Assembly: GCA_030156945.1 (NCBI GenBank)
Contig: JASGLT010000001.1
Span: forward strand, 62,001 to 126,000
Direction of reading: 5' to 3'
Source: Thermococcaceae archaeon
GTDB lineage: Archaea; Methanobacteriota_B; Thermococci; Thermococcales; Thermococcaceae
Length of the DNA stretch: 64,000 bases
In this document: positions 43,810 to 53,376 of the stretch, piece after piece
Numbering within the stretch: the first letter of the stretch is position 1
How the letters are laid out: every line of letters begins with the position of its first letter
The notes under the pieces: generated by a model
Seen by the model: the letters and a program-made list of their open reading frames with translations, nothing else
Told to the model about the DNA's origin: nothing
The model's database searches: none
Program-made: the position numbers and the translations under genes

Positions 43810-44409
43810 ATGGGTGACCCCACTGAAGCCCTCGCACCTTTCGCACCCTACGTGATAGCCACTGCGATAATAATCTTCGGTGTGTATGCCTTCATCATCA
43901 GGAAGAAGTTCGCAAACCCAGTGGTCATAGCGATGTCAGGAATAACCGCTGCCCTCGTTGCCGTTGCGACCTCTGTAATAAAAATAACGATACCAACAAC
44001 CGGAGGCTACCTTAACTTCGGAGACACCATGGTCATGTTCACAGCCATGACGTTTGGTCCGGTCATCGGAGCTTTTGCGGGTGGCGTCGGTTCGGCCCTC
44101 GGCGATGTTATCGTCGGAGCACCCGGCTGGGCCCCAGTAACCCTCGTGGTCAAGGGGCTGGAAGGTCTCGCTATAGGATACCTAGCAAAAAGGCTTAAGG
44201 GCACCGGAGGCCTCATAGTGGCCGGAGCCGTTGGCGGCCTAATAATGGTGGCCGGGTACTTTTTCTTCGAGCTATACGCTTTTGGCTTTTCGATAGCCTA
44301 CAGCGAGATTCCAGTAAATCTTCTTCAGGCAGTGACTGGCATAATAGTGGGAACAGGACTGACAACAGCAATAAAAAGAAGGTATCCGGAGTTGGAAGAC
44401 CTGGTTTAG
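43810..44409 (+). CDS. ECF transporter S component-like membrane protein
   Basis: 199 residues, about six membrane segments. The segment NFGDTMVMFTAMTFGPVIGAFAGGVGSALGD (first helices) and a later LVVKGLEGLAIGYLAK are typical of substrate-binding (S) subunits of energy-coupling factor vitamin importers (QueT/ThiW-like). No EcfA or EcfT genes are near, so it would use a shared energising module. The vitamin cannot be told from sequence. Its stop overlaps the stop of the convergent encapsulin-like gene by four bases. Confidence 0.75.
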   Translation: MGDPTEALAPFAPYVIATAIIIFGVYAFIIRKKFANPVVIAMSGITAALVAVATSVIKITIPTTGGYLNFGDTMVMFTAMTFGPVIGAFAGGVGSALGDVIVGAPGWAPVTLVVKGLEGLAIGYLAKRLKGTGGLIVAGAVGGLIMVAGYFFFELYAFGFSIAYSEIPVNLLQAVTGIIVGTGLTTAIKRRYPELEDLV

Positions 44410-44702
44410 ACTTCAAGCTTCTGAAGCTCTTCCCACCTCTCCTTTTCCTCCACCAAGGGCTCAATGGAGATCCTTCTGGAGGCCTTCCTCAGCTGTCCAA
44501 GATAGGACGAGTCCGCGAGAACAGCATCATAGCCGAGCTCGTCTATTTTGTAGATTTTGAGTTTTGATGCGTACTCCCTGAGGACCTCCTTGCAGCTCTC
44601 AAGGAAGTCGGGACCAACCAGGAAAATGTCCGGTTCCAGGCCATCCTCTCTCATCTCATTTATCGCGTTTTCTATAAGGTTTTTAACTTCAAGCCTCTCC
44701 AT
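44406..44702 (-). CDS. DUF1884 protein, family 4 (A-domain) encapsulin-like
   Basis: 98 residues that match the DUF1884 family: [15 protein letters not shown], a helix ([18 protein letters not shown]), [21 protein letters not shown] and a terminal strand SRRISIEPL. The P. furiosus member PF0899 has the corresponding DGFNPDIILFG and ELGGDAVVIDS segments. DUF1884 proteins have been described as stand-alone A-domains of the HK97 phage capsid fold (family 4 encapsulins), found next to enzymes including DeoC, GAPDH and sulfhydrogenase as presumed cargo. Here the ATG at 44702 overlaps the end of deoC by 14 bases behind GGAGGG, so both are made together. Assembly is unproven. Confidence 0.72.
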   Translation of the reverse strand: MERLEVKNLIENAINEMREDGLEPDIFLVGPDFLESCKEVLREYASKLKIYKIDELGYDAVLADSSYLGQLRKASRRISIEPLVEEKERWEELQKLEV

Positions 44703-45387
44703 TCTTCCTTCCCTCCACAATCTTAACACCACTCGAGGTTCCAATCCGGTTAGCACCGGCCTTTATCATCTCAAGGGCCGCCTCATAAGTCCTTATGCCC
44801 CCCGCAGCCTTTACACCCATATCTGGCCCTACCACCTTTCTCATGAGCCTTACATCATCCACAGTCGCTCCCCCAGTTCCAAAGCCGGTGGAAGTCTTAA
44901 CGAAGTCCGCTCCAGCCTCTTTGGCAAGTTCGCAGGCCTTGATTTTTTCCTCTTCGGTCAGGTAACAGGTCTCGATTATGACCTTCACAATGGCACCGCG
45001 TTCGTGGGCGACTTTAACGACCTCCTCTATATCCCTCTTCACGTAGTCGTAGTCCCGGTCCTTTAGGGCCCCGATGTTTATCACCATATCAAGCTCATCC
45101 GCACCGTCCTCGAGGGCCCTCATTGCCTCGAAAACCTTGACCTCTGTTGGGGTTGCCCCCAGAGGGAATCCGATCACGCTGGCAACCTTAACATCTGCGC
45201 CCCTCTCCCTGAGGTAGCTCTTGGCAAGCCTGACCCTGTAGGGATTGACGCACACAGCGTAGAACCCGTACTTAATAGCCTCATCGCAGAGCCTTATTAT
45301 GTCTTCCCGAGTAGCGTAGGGCTTTAAGTTCGTGTGATCTATGTAACGAGCTATATTGATGTCATTCTCTGGCACAGCCCTCACCAT
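44689..45387 (-). CDS. deoC: 2-deoxyribose-5-phosphate aldolase
   Basis: 232 residues, a class I aldolase TIM barrel that cleaves deoxyribose 5-phosphate to acetaldehyde and glyceraldehyde 3-phosphate. The Schiff-base lysine is Lys164 in [10 protein letters not shown], with Asp100 in DELDMVIN and Lys193 in GVKAAGGIR as the proton relay. It works in pentose and nucleoside breakdown. The gene is the first of a pair with a DUF1884 encapsulin-like gene whose start lies inside its final codons. The chain has a short C-terminal extension (about ten residues after GTSSGV) that could be involved in docking; this is inference. Confidence 0.92.
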   Translation of the reverse strand: MVRAVPENDINIARYIDHTNLKPYATREDIIRLCDEAIKYGFYAVCVNPYRVRLAKSYLRERGADVKVASVIGFPLGATPTEVKVFEAMRALEDGADELDMVINIGALKDRDYDYVKRDIEEVVKVAHERGAIVKVIIETCYLTEEEKIKACELAKEAGADFVKTSTGFGTGGATVDDVRLMRKVVGPDMGVKAAGGIRTYEAALEMIKAGANRIGTSSGVKIVEGRKNGEA

Positions 45388-45461
45388 AAAAGAATATCCC
45401 GGCTCATATTTAGAACTTTTTCCTCAAAAATGAGGGGAAGACATGAAAATATGGGGAAAGT

Positions 45462-46670
45462 TTATTTGGACCTCTGAAATCTTGCCGCCAGTACCAGGAG
45501 GGAAAACAACGCAAGTACTCCTGGACCACAGGTGCTGTTAGTCGAATTAGAAGCCGTTTCTGAGGTCTCCTCCCCAAATACACTCACTGGGGCTTCAGAA
45601 CTATTCTTAACCCCCAAATTCCCGGTGTTGCTTTCCTCTCCTCCAGTGCCGTTTCCAGCGGAGCCACACCTAACCAAGAGCGGGTTCTTGCTTTCATCGT
45701 AGGGTATCCAGGCGTAGGTGTCTTTGTCGGTTTCATACCATCCTATGTGAGAGTTCGGACCGGCTTTTCCCCATTCGGCCACGGCAGCGATTTCCTCAAT
45801 ATCCTCCTCCGAGAGGCCTTCAACAGCCCCGTATTCGACGAGAAGCTTGAGGGCCGCTTTTATAACCTCCCCAGCATCGACCTGGGAAGTATTGTAGGCA
45901 TAGCCCTCTTTTGAGCCAGATTTGATCTCAATCTCAGTACAGTTGACCCCAAACACAGCAAAAAACTCCTTAAGCGCCCTGGAGAGTTCCTCCGGGGATG
46001 GCCCAGTGGCCTCCACCCGGGAAGGGCCAATCCTTATCACCTTACTTGGATCGATTCCGTGCTTTTTAAGGCAGTTCTCAAAGTTCTCGTTCGGTTTCCA
46101 TGTGCAAATCCCGTTAACACAGCCGCATGAAGTCAACTCGAAGCAGGAGTACCAGGGTTTGTACACACACGGCGTCACCACCTTGGCCGCCTCCCCCCTC
46201 GGAAGGCAGAGTTCTCCGGAGCATCCCCCTGTGGAGCAGTCGCGGTCTGAAGTGCACTCCCGCGAAGAATTTGAGGGAGGACTAACCTCGATGGTGACGT
46301 TGCCCTTTATGAAGACCATCGGAGAGCCGTTCTCCCCCAGAGATTTCAGCTCCCATCCAAGTTCCTTGAGCTCAGTGATGTTGCTCTCCGCTATCAGCAG
46401 GATTCCTGAGTAATTCCAGTAAGCTCCAAGCCTTCTTGTCCTGGGTATTTCCACTCTCACGTGGGGATATTCATCCTCCCAAACGCGCAGCAAAAAAGTC
46501 TTTTCTCCCACTTTAAGAAGGGTGGGGAGTTCTACAGTTGGATCGTAGGTTATTCCTGGCTTGTTGAGAACAACTTCAACAGCGTAAAGGTCTGCAGGGC
46601 TGAAACAGGCCACCACAAGCGGGGCCGACAACATGAGGAGGATTATAAGCACGCCCCAAGTCCGTCTCAC
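45462..46670 (-). CDS. CGP-CTERM surface protein with eight-cysteine cluster
   Basis: About 402 residues with a signal peptide (ILLMLSAPLVVAC), a central cysteine cluster (CTSDRDCSTGGCSGELC, then CVYKPWYSC, CGCVNGIC; about residues 140-195), a C-terminal helical domain, a Ser/Thr-rich linker and a final CGPGVLALFSLLVLAA membrane tail followed by RFQRSK. The CGP-CTERM motif is a sorting signal restricted to Thermococcales; the cysteine is thought to be processed or lipidated at the cell surface. GTG at 46670 is chosen because GGTGA ends five bases upstream. A TTATATAGG box lies at about 46700-46708. Confidence 0.82.
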   Translation of the reverse strand: MRRTWGVLIILLMLSAPLVVACFSPADLYAVEVVLNKPGITYDPTVELPTLLKVGEKTFLLRVWEDEYPHVRVEIPRTRRLGAYWNYSGILLIAESNITELKELGWELKSLGENGSPMVFIKGNVTIEVSPPSNSSRECTSDRDCSTGGCSGELCLPRGEAAKVVTPCVYKPWYSCFELTSCGCVNGICTWKPNENFENCLKKHGIDPSKVIRIGPSRVEATGPSPEELSRALKEFFAVFGVNCTEIEIKSGSKEGYAYNTSQVDAGEVIKAALKLLVEYGAVEGLSEEDIEEIAAVAEWGKAGPNSHIGWYETDKDTYAWIPYDESKNPLLVRCGSAGNGTGGEESNTGNLGVKNSSEAPVSVFGEETSETASNSTNSTCGPGVLALFSLLVLAARFQRSK

Positions 46671-46723
46671 GGCACTCACCGGGACAAATTAGGGCAAACT
46701 CCTATATAAGAACCTCCATCACT

Positions 46724-47059
46724 TCAACGGATTTTGAAGTCATCACTTATGAGAACCCGCAACGTTTCCAAAAAGGCCCTTTCTACCGACGGATCGTCGA
46801 ACATGGGCTTCTCTTCCCCTGCGACAATTTTCTCAAGGAGTTTGACCGCATTGTCCCAGCCCTCCTCAAGGGTTCTCCCTTTGGGGATGGAGTTCCTTAG
46901 AACATGCCAGCGGCCATCCTCCTCCCAGAAAACGGCTATTCGGGGAATGTAATCAATATCCATAAAGGTGTTTTCGAGGGTAAGCTCTATCCTGAAGCCC
47001 CCCACTTCGATAAAACCATTCTCACGGAGCTGCCTTTTCCAGCTGACTGTCATTGTCAT
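46724..47059 (-). CDS. Hypothetical protein
   Basis: About 110 residues, soluble, with a beta-rich N-terminal half (GFIEVGGFRIELTLENTF, RIAVFWEEDGRWHVL) and a helical C-terminal half. No family recognised. Two nearby ATG codons (47059 and 47053) are possible starts with no strong ribosome binding site. It lies alone on the minus strand between the surface protein and enolase. Confidence 0.5.
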   Translation of the reverse strand: MTMTVSWKRQLRENGFIEVGGFRIELTLENTFMDIDYIPRIAVFWEEDGRWHVLRNSIPKGRTLEEGWDNAVKLLEKIVAGEEKPMFDDPSVERAFLETLRVLISDDFKIR

Positions 47060-47248
47060 CCAGAGTAAAAATCGGCAGGAGGTTTAAAAGCTCATCCATC
47101 ACCATGAAGGATAAGCTCCACGGTAGAGGAGGGAATCTCGACTCTATGGCATTTTGGGCAAGGTTTAGGGGTACATGTGGCAGTCCGTTTTCTGGCCTTT
47201 AAGGGCATTCAACGCCCAACCATTAGGATTATAAGAGCAACGCTGGAA

Positions 47249-47265
47249 TATCACCCGAGGTGATT
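47249..47265 (+). promoter_or_regulatory. TGM-like glycolytic regulator site at the enolase start
   Basis: TATCAC-ccgag-GTGATT matches the Thermococcales glycolytic motif TATCACn5GTGATA in all but the last base. It lies downstream of the TATA box (ATTATAAG, 47228-47235), over the expected transcription start and the ribosome binding site, a position associated with repression by Tgr/TrmBL1 when sugars are absent. The GGTGA ribosome binding site supplies half the palindrome, so chance is possible. Confidence 0.45.
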
Positions 47266-47268
47266 AGC

Positions 47269-48561
47269 ATGGAGAACCCGTTTGAGATAACCAACGTTAT
47301 AGCGAGGGAAATCCTCGACAGCAGGGGAAACCCAACGGTTGAGGTCGAGGTCTACACCCCGATAAGCATGGGGAGAGCAGCGGTTCCGAGCGGAGCTTCA
47401 ACCGGAACCCACGAGGCTCTTGAGCTCCGCGACGGAGGAAGCCGCTACCACGGAAAGGGTGTCAGAAGGGCCGTCGAGAACGTGAACAAGATAATAGCGC
47501 CTGAAATCATCGGAATGGACGTCACCTGGCAGAGGGACATCGACACCCTCATGCTCGAGCTCGATGGGACAGAGAACAAGAGCAACCTCGGTGCCAACGC
47601 CATCCTCGGCGTTTCCCTGGCAGTTGCCAAGGCAGCCGCCAACGCACTTGGCTTGCCCCTCTACCAGTACATAGGCGGAACCAACGCCTACGTCATGCCC
47701 GTTCCAATGAGCAACGTCATAAACGGAGGTGTGCATGCTGGCAACGAGCTCGACTTCCAGGAGTTCATGATCATGCCCGTGGGAGCGGACAGCTTCCGCG
47801 AGGCTATAAGGTGGGTATCTGAAACCTACCACGTCCTCAAGAAAGTCATCATGGAGAAGTACGGGAGAAATGCTGTGAACGTTGGCGACGAAGGTGGCTT
47901 CGCCCCGCCGATGAAGGAAGTAACTGAACCGCTCGAAGTCCTCATCAAGGCCATCGAGGAGGCAGGCTACAAGCCTGGTGACGAGATAGCCTTCGCCCTC
48001 GATGCAGCATCAAGTGAGTTCTTCGAGGGCGAGAAGGGCAAGTACGTGGTTGCTGGCAAGGAGTACGACAAGGGCGAGCTCCTTGAGCTCTACCGCGAGC
48101 TCGTCACGATGTATCCGATAGTCTCAATCGAGGATCCCTTCCACGAGGAGGACTGGGAAGGCTTCGTCATGATAACCAAGGAGCTTGGAAACAAGGTCCA
48201 GATAGTTGGCGATGACCTCTTCGTCACCAATCCGAAGAGGATAAGGAAGGGAATAGAGATGGGTGCTGCGAACGCGCTCCTCCTCAAGGTGAACCAGATC
48301 GGAACCCTCAGCGAGGCAATAGATGCCGCCTACACATCCTTCAGGGCAGGCTACGGCGTCGTTGTTTCGCACAGGAGCGGAGAGACGGAGGACGCAACAA
48401 TAGCTGATTTAGCGGTTGCTCTCAACGCGGGTCAGATAAAGACCGGTGCCCCGGCCAGGAGCGACAGGAACGCCAAGTACAACCAGCTCATAAGGATAGA
48501 GGAGGAGCTCGAGGGCATAGCGGTCTATCCAGGAAAGAAGTTCAGGAACCCGTTCCTGTGA
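47269..48561 (+). CDS. eno: Enolase (phosphopyruvate hydratase)
   Basis: 430 residues catalysing reversible dehydration of 2-phosphoglycerate in glycolysis and gluconeogenesis. Recognisable pieces are [16 protein letters not shown] at the start, [15 protein letters not shown], the metal ligands in [20 protein letters not shown] and [10 protein letters not shown], the catalytic lysine in [14 protein letters not shown] and [15 protein letters not shown]. The ATG at 47269 follows GAGGTGATTAGC. It has a single TATA box and a TGM-like palindrome. Its last 20 bases overlap the end of the convergent padR gene. Confidence 0.95.
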   Translation: MENPFEITNVIAREILDSRGNPTVEVEVYTPISMGRAAVPSGASTGTHEALELRDGGSRYHGKGVRRAVENVNKIIAPEIIGMDVTWQRDIDTLMLELDGTENKSNLGANAILGVSLAVAKAAANALGLPLYQYIGGTNAYVMPVPMSNVINGGVHAGNELDFQEFMIMPVGADSFREAIRWVSETYHVLKKVIMEKYGRNAVNVGDEGGFAPPMKEVTEPLEVLIKAIEEAGYKPGDEIAFALDAASSEFFEGEKGKYVVAGKEYDKGELLELYRELVTMYPIVSIEDPFHEEDWEGFVMITKELGNKVQIVGDDLFVTNPKRIRKGIEMGAANALLLKVNQIGTLSEAIDAAYTSFRAGYGVVVSHRSGETEDATIADLAVALNAGQIKTGAPARSDRNAKYNQLIRIEEELEGIAVYPGKKFRNPFL

Positions 48562-49048
48562 CTTCTTCTCCTTCTTCCAGCATTTTTTCCAGCTGTTCCC
48601 TCTTTGTCTGGAGGATCTGAATTATGCCGTCGAGGATTTTAAGGTACTCCTTAATCGCTTCCCTTTCGAACTCCTGCCTGCTGTAGCCCTTCTCCTGGAG
48701 CTTCTTCCTCATTCTCTCGTGGTACTCGATGGCCACGTAGAGGGATTTAAGGGCCAGCTCGTTGGCCTCTTGGAGCCACCTCCAGCCCTTCTCGGTAAGC
48801 CTGTACTTTACGCGCCTCCGCTTTCCCTGGTACTCTTCCTTGGGCTCTATAAGGCCCTCCTCGACCATTTTGTTGAGCATGGTGTAGAGGTTCCCGTGGC
48901 TCGGCTTCCATATCCCCCAGGCTATCTTCTCTATCTCCTTGAGGATTTCGTAGCCGTGCGTCTCTCCCCTAAGCCCGATTATCAGCAGTATCATGTTCTT
49001 TATTGGAACCGTGAACATGTCCCTCACTATTCTCTCCTCGGGCAACAT
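48542..49048 (-). CDS. PadR family transcriptional regulator
   Basis: 168 residues: an N-terminal winged helix ([71 protein letters not shown]) and a C-terminal dimerisation helix of the PadR family. PadR proteins commonly repress adjacent exporter genes and respond to phenolics or drugs. The ATG at 49048 follows GGCGGTGAG. A divergent RND exporter and two palindromes in the shared region point to control of that exporter and of itself. Confidence 0.88.
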   Translation of the reverse strand: MLPEERIVRDMFTVPIKNMILLIIGLRGETHGYEILKEIEKIAWGIWKPSHGNLYTMLNKMVEEGLIEPKEEYQGKRRRVKYRLTEKGWRWLQEANELALKSLYVAIEYHERMRKKLQEKGYSRQEFEREAIKEYLKILDGIIQILQTKREQLEKMLEEGEEVTGTGS

Positions 49049-49091
49049 ATACTCACCGCCCTCGAAAGGCTTATAAATCGCAGTCCACCAC

Positions 49092-49151
49092 ATATGTTTG
49101 GATTAAACATATTTTAATCAGACAGATTTGCTATTGACATATAACTGTCAA
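49092..49151. promoter_or_regulatory. Putative PadR operators
   Basis: Two perfect inverted repeats occupy the padR-exporter spacer: ATATGTTT-ggatt-AAACATAT (49092-49112), containing ATGT-n9-ACAT similar to known PadR boxes, and TTGACATATAACTGTCAA (49134-49151). The first is upstream of the padR TATA box (about 49070-49078), the second at the expected start of the exporter transcript. Confidence 0.6.
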
Positions 49152-49178
49152 CCTCTTAAAAAGGTTGGGGTGGTAGTA

Positions 49179-52100
49179 ATGGCGTGGAACGACTGGATAG
49201 CGAAGCATCCCAAAATTGTGCTGGCAGTTTGGGTGGTGCTCATAGTCACAATGGCACCGCTTGCCGGGAGGATAAGCGAGCTGACGGACTACAGCACCGA
49301 GCAGATGGTTTCTCACGAGATAGAATCCATCAAAGTCCAGGATTTGATGACCCAGGAGTTCACGGGAGCACAGAACGAAAACCTGACCTATCTCCTCATA
49401 ACGAACATCAGCGTTAACGACGAGAGCGCAAGGAAGGCCTACTACTCATTCAAAGACCGTGTTGAGGGCAAATACGCGTCCAACGTAAGCTCATACTACG
49501 ATGCCCTCGATATGCTATGGAACCTCGACTACGAGCTCACCCTCAACGTAACTAAGATGACCGCCAATATGACAGGGCTTATCTACACGAGCGTTAAAGG
49601 CGCCCACGACGGCTATGGAGCTGTTTTAAACCAGGTTCTCCTCCTCAAGAACACAACTGACATGGTAAAAACCAGCCTCCTTGGGGCTGCCCAGGGATAC
49701 CTCTCCATTAAGAACAACCTCACGTCCCTTTACACACAGCTAAACGCTACTTCAGGACTTCTCCAGATGGCCGACGGCATCTACGTCCAGCTCTGCATCC
49801 AGAACCCGAACATGACAGCACAGGAGAGGGCACAGGCACTCCAGAACGAGCTGATGGCCAGGCTCCCTGAAAGCCAGCAGGCCATTGTTCCCGCGGTTGT
49901 TCAAACGGTTATGGCCGCCGACCCCTACTGCACGGGAACGCTCCTCTCCAACGAGGAGCTTCTCAAGAACACAACTGTCGAACTCGTTTACAGCATGATA
50001 ACGAGTGCTGGAACTCCCCTCCCGTTTGAGATTCCGAAAGAAGTTCTCTTCCAGCTCTACGAGAGCGGAGGAAACGAGAATGTAATCGATACCATGGCAG
50101 GGAACATGCTCAAGGCCCAAATAGCAGAGCAGATGAGGGGCCTTGCTCCAAACCCGGAGGCCCTTGCAGAGGTAATCGTGAGCGAGGTCGTAAAAGACCC
50201 CTATGGAATAATAAGTGGCGAAAAACTCGAAGATGCAACTGTCAGTGTGGTTCTTGCCCTGTCCCCGCAGAAGACTGAAGACACCGAAGAACTCGTGAGG
50301 GCACTTTACAACGGTGCAGACCCAAAGGAGCTCGCCAAGGGGGTGTTCATGAAGGGAATGCAGGAGCAGATGGCCGGCCAGGAAATTCCTGAAGAGTTCG
50401 CGGGAGTTATGAACAACCTAATCGAGCAGGCCATCCAGAACTACCCGATGAGCGAGGAAGCGCTCGAAAAACTCGTGAAGTATGCCGTCAAGTCCATGGT
50501 GTCCGAATACGCCAAGAACAACCCCTACGGAGTGGAGCTTAACTTCGATCAGGATCTTCTCGTGGAAATAGCCTTCAAGTTCAAGGACAACCCCGAGGCC
50601 ATAACCCGCGAGGACGTCAAACCCCTCGCGGAGCAGCTCTGGCCAGTTGTTAGGGAAAAGGCAGGAACCTACCTGGACATGCCCAAGAGCGAGGACAATA
50701 CAACGCTCCTGATAACCTTCGTCCCCTTCGGAAAGCCCGGTCCGAGTGGGGACGAGTTCAGGTACCTTGCCCAGAACGCGACGAAGGTGAAGGAAATCGC
50801 GCTTGAGGAGTTCGGAAAGTACTTCCCAGAGGTCAAAGGCGCCCTCGGCGGTATTCCCGTCCAGATGCACGAAATGACGAAGTACGGCCAGGAGGACAAC
50901 CAGAAGACGAGTCAGGCGAGTGTAGTCGGTGCGCTGGTAGTCCTATTCATCCTGATGGGCGGGGCCCTGCTGGCAACCTTCATGCCGTTCACGGGAGTAG
51001 CAACATCGGCACTCACGGCCCTGGGAATAACCTACCTCCTCGCAAGGGGCGGAATAATCAACGTTGGAAGCTGGGCTCAGATGCTGACTATAACCACGGC
51101 TCTCGGTCTCGGTATCGACTACTCAACCTACTACATCCACCGCTTCAAGGAATACATAGCTGAAGGCTACGAGCACGAGAAAGCCGTAGCGGAGGCCCTT
51201 AAGAGGGCAAAAGATGCCGTCCTGGCGAGTGCTTTCACAGACATCATAGCCTTCGCTTCATTCGTCCTCGCCTGGGAGTTCCCGATATTCCAGCAGATGG
51301 GCATCATAGTCCCACTGGCGGTTGTTGCAGTCCTCCTCGCGAGCCTGACGTTCATCCCGGCAATAACCGCACTCATAGGCGACAAGAGCTGGTTCTGGTG
51401 GCCGAGGCAGGTAAAGCACATTGAGACAATGGACGTCCACGAGAGGAGCAGGATAGCGGAGTGGGTCGTTAAACACGCCAAGGTAGTCCTGCTTATCGGC
51501 CTGCTCATAGCGGTTCCGGCAACGTACACGTTCTTCACGTTTGAAGGAACCCACGACATCAGCCTCTTCCTTCCGGAGGGGAGCGATACCCTCACCTTCA
51601 TGGAGCTGAGCCAGGGGAAGCTCGGTGCCTCAATAACCTCTCCAAACTACGTGATCATAGACCTCGGACACAAGATTACCGACGACGACCTTAAGCTGAT
51701 CGACGAGATAACCGCTCAAGTGGCAGGAATGGATGGTGTCAAGGTAGTTTATTCGCCGACCAGACCCTACGGTGACCCCATCAGCAATCTAACTCTCTCA
51801 GCCATGAAGGCCTTCGGCGGAGACAGGTTCATCTCAAAGGGCGGCAACATGGTCATGATACAGATCGACCCAGTCTACGCTCCGACCGACGAGAGGGCCA
51901 AGGAGCTCGTCAAGAGTCTCAGAAGCTATATGGCAGAGCTTGAGAAGGAAGGCAAAATAAAGGAGGGCCTCATCGGCGGCGGGGCAGCTCTTTCAATGGA
52001 CCTCACGGACAGAATCAACGACATCTTCTGGCACAGGATAATCCCAGTGGCGCTGGTCCTCATGTTCCTGTCCCTCATACCGACGCTCAAGGGACTCCCA

Positions 52101-52562
52101 GCGGTCGTCTCGACGATGATCACCATCTTCATGGGCGTCATGACGAGCATCTGGGTCTCAACGTGGCTCTTCGGCAAGGTCTTCAACCAGGAAGTCATGT
52201 GGTTCCTGCCGCTGATGGTCTTCGTCGTTCTCATGGGGGTCGGCATCGACTACAACAGCTTCTACCTCGTGAAGGCCAGGGACGAGTTCGAGCGCAGGAA
52301 GCCCGAGGAAGCGCTGATAGTCGCGGCAGGAACGATGGACATGCTCGTTATAGGGCTGGCAGTAGTCCTCGCAAGCACATATGGAGCTCTGATGCTCAGT
52401 TCGACGTGGGGAACGAGGGAGATGGGCTTTGCCCTCTCAGCGGGAATCCTCCTGACGGCAACGATGGCAGTGTACTTCATTGGGCCAGCCTTCATGAGCC
52501 TCTTCGGGGAGAAGGCCTGGTGGCCGCTGTTCAAGAACCAGAAGGATGCAAAGAAGGAGTAA
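49179..52562 (+). CDS. RND superfamily exporter (MmpL/HAE3-type)
   Basis: 1127 residues with the RND duplicate layout: one N-terminal membrane helix, a large extracellular domain (about residues 40-600, helical and without fixed motif), five helices with GLGIDYSTYYIHRFKEY near residue 645, a middle helix, a second extracellular domain (about 790-940), and five helices with GVGIDYNSFYLVKARDEFE near 1020. The Asp in GIDY serves in proton relay. Family members export lipids, hopanoids or drugs. The ATG at 49179 lies behind GGGGTGGTAG. The divergent PadR probably regulates it. Confidence 0.85.
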   Translation: MAWNDWIAKHPKIVLAVWVVLIVTMAPLAGRISELTDYSTEQMVSHEIESIKVQDLMTQEFTGAQNENLTYLLITNISVNDESARKAYYSFKDRVEGKYASNVSSYYDALDMLWNLDYELTLNVTKMTANMTGLIYTSVKGAHDGYGAVLNQVLLLKNTTDMVKTSLLGAAQGYLSIKNNLTSLYTQLNATSGLLQMADGIYVQLCIQNPNMTAQERAQALQNELMARLPESQQAIVPAVVQTVMAADPYCTGTLLSNEELLKNTTVELVYSMITSAGTPLPFEIPKEVLFQLYESGGNENVIDTMAGNMLKAQIAEQMRGLAPNPEALAEVIVSEVVKDPYGIISGEKLEDATVSVVLALSPQKTEDTEELVRALYNGADPKELAKGVFMKGMQEQMAGQEIPEEFAGVMNNLIEQAIQNYPMSEEALEKLVKYAVKSMVSEYAKNNPYGVELNFDQDLLVEIAFKFKDNPEAITREDVKPLAEQLWPVVREKAGTYLDMPKSEDNTTLLITFVPFGKPGPSGDEFRYLAQNATKVKEIALEEFGKYFPEVKGALGGIPVQMHEMTKYGQEDNQKTSQASVVGALVVLFILMGGALLATFMPFTGVATSALTALGITYLLARGGIINVGSWAQMLTITTALGLGIDYSTYYIHRFKEYIAEGYEHEKAVAEALKRAKDAVLASAFTDIIAFASFVLAWEFPIFQQMGIIVPLAVVAVLLASLTFIPAITALIGDKSWFWWPRQVKHIETMDVHERSRIAEWVVKHAKVVLLIGLLIAVPATYTFFTFEGTHDISLFLPEGSDTLTFMELSQGKLGASITSPNYVIIDLGHKITDDDLKLIDEITAQVAGMDGVKVVYSPTRPYGDPISNLTLSAMKAFGGDRFISKGGNMVMIQIDPVYAPTDERAKELVKSLRSYMAELEKEGKIKEGLIGGGAALSMDLTDRINDIFWHRIIPVALVLMFLSLIPTLKGLPAVVSTMITIFMGVMTSIWVSTWLFGKVFNQEVMWFLPLMVFVVLMGVGIDYNSFYLVKARDEFERRKPEEALIVAAGTMDMLVIGLAVVLASTYGALMLSSTWGTREMGFALSAGILLTATMAVYFIGPAFMSLFGEKAWWPLFKNQKDAKKE

Positions 52563-52598
52563 CCTGCTATCCCTATGAGTATCCCCACTTTTTATGTT

Positions 52599-53094
52599 TT
52601 AAACTCTCCATTTGTATTTTTCCCTTAAGTGCTCCAAGAATTCTGAATCCTTGAGGATGTAAAACCAATGGCGCTTTAAGCTGAACTTGAGGGTCTTTGG
52701 ATCCCTCAGCTTTATCAAGTGTTTTGTGTTCATACTAACCAAGTATCGAGCCTTTGAAGAGTAAACCACGTCGAGGAATTTTAACATCATCCTCATGACC
52801 GACCTCTTTAACAAGGTTCGCATCATCCCCAAACTTCACTCTCGGAGATACCTCCTTAGTGCGATTCAGAACGAGGTTGTAAATAGCCCTCGCCTTCTGG
52901 GTTTTCCCAGTTAGTAATCCGATGATCGCCAAGGTCTCTTTCATCTCCTTGAGAGTTTCCTTGGAACCGTAATTCACAAGCTTGTCTTCTCTGAGAAGAC
53001 CGAGAATCTTAACCGCAGGACTCCTCTTAGAGTTCCTGGATTTCAGAGCGCTTATTAGAATAGAAGTGTCCAGTACCACCTTTATTTTACCCAT
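52599..53094 (-). pseudogene. PIN-domain (VapC-like) toxin with a frameshift
   Basis: The N-terminal frame begins MGKIKVVLDTSILISALKS, with the first PIN aspartate, and continues to VSPRVKFGDDANLVKEVGHEDD. The matching C-terminal half (KFLDVVYSSKARYLVSMNTKHL and on to KWRV) is in another frame starting at about 52785. Removing one T from the TTTT run at 52779-52782 (AAAA on the coding strand) joins both halves into a normal 165-residue PIN protein with conserved DD and the S/N.KHL core. So it is a frameshifted toxin gene or a sequencing error at a homopolymer. The ATG overlaps the antitoxin stop. Confidence 0.6.
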
Positions 53095-53376
53095 TCAAAT
53101 CACTCCAAGCTTTTTGAGCTTCCCCTCGATCCTCCTGAACTTCTTAAGCTCTGCACGAGCAATTTCCATTAGCCGGGGGGTACTTAGTTTAACGGACTTT
53201 TTGTCCTCTATGATGACCTTCCAGGCCTCATCATCACTCATGGGATTATCCATGCTTGCCATAACTTCCCTAACCTGGAAGAACCAAATGACATCTTCAG
53301 GTTTCTCTCCAATGGCCCTTGCAACGCCATCCACGATGGATTCAAACACTTTCACATCAGAACTTTTTACGGCCAC
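53095..53376 (-). CDS. Antitoxin-like partner of the PIN toxin
   Basis: About 93 residues, helical, highly charged (DVKVFESIVDGVARAIGEKPEDVIWFFQVREVMAS, TPRLMEIARAELKKFRRIEGKLKK). Its stop abuts the toxin ATG with GGAGTGATT between, typical of a toxin-antitoxin operon. GTG at 53376 is chosen since GGTGG lies five bases upstream. No DNA-binding motif is clear; it is called an antitoxin by position and composition only. Confidence 0.6.
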   Translation of the reverse strand: MAVKSSDVKVFESIVDGVARAIGEKPEDVIWFFQVREVMASMDNPMSDDEAWKVIIEDKKSVKLSTPRLMEIARAELKKFRRIEGKLKKLGVI

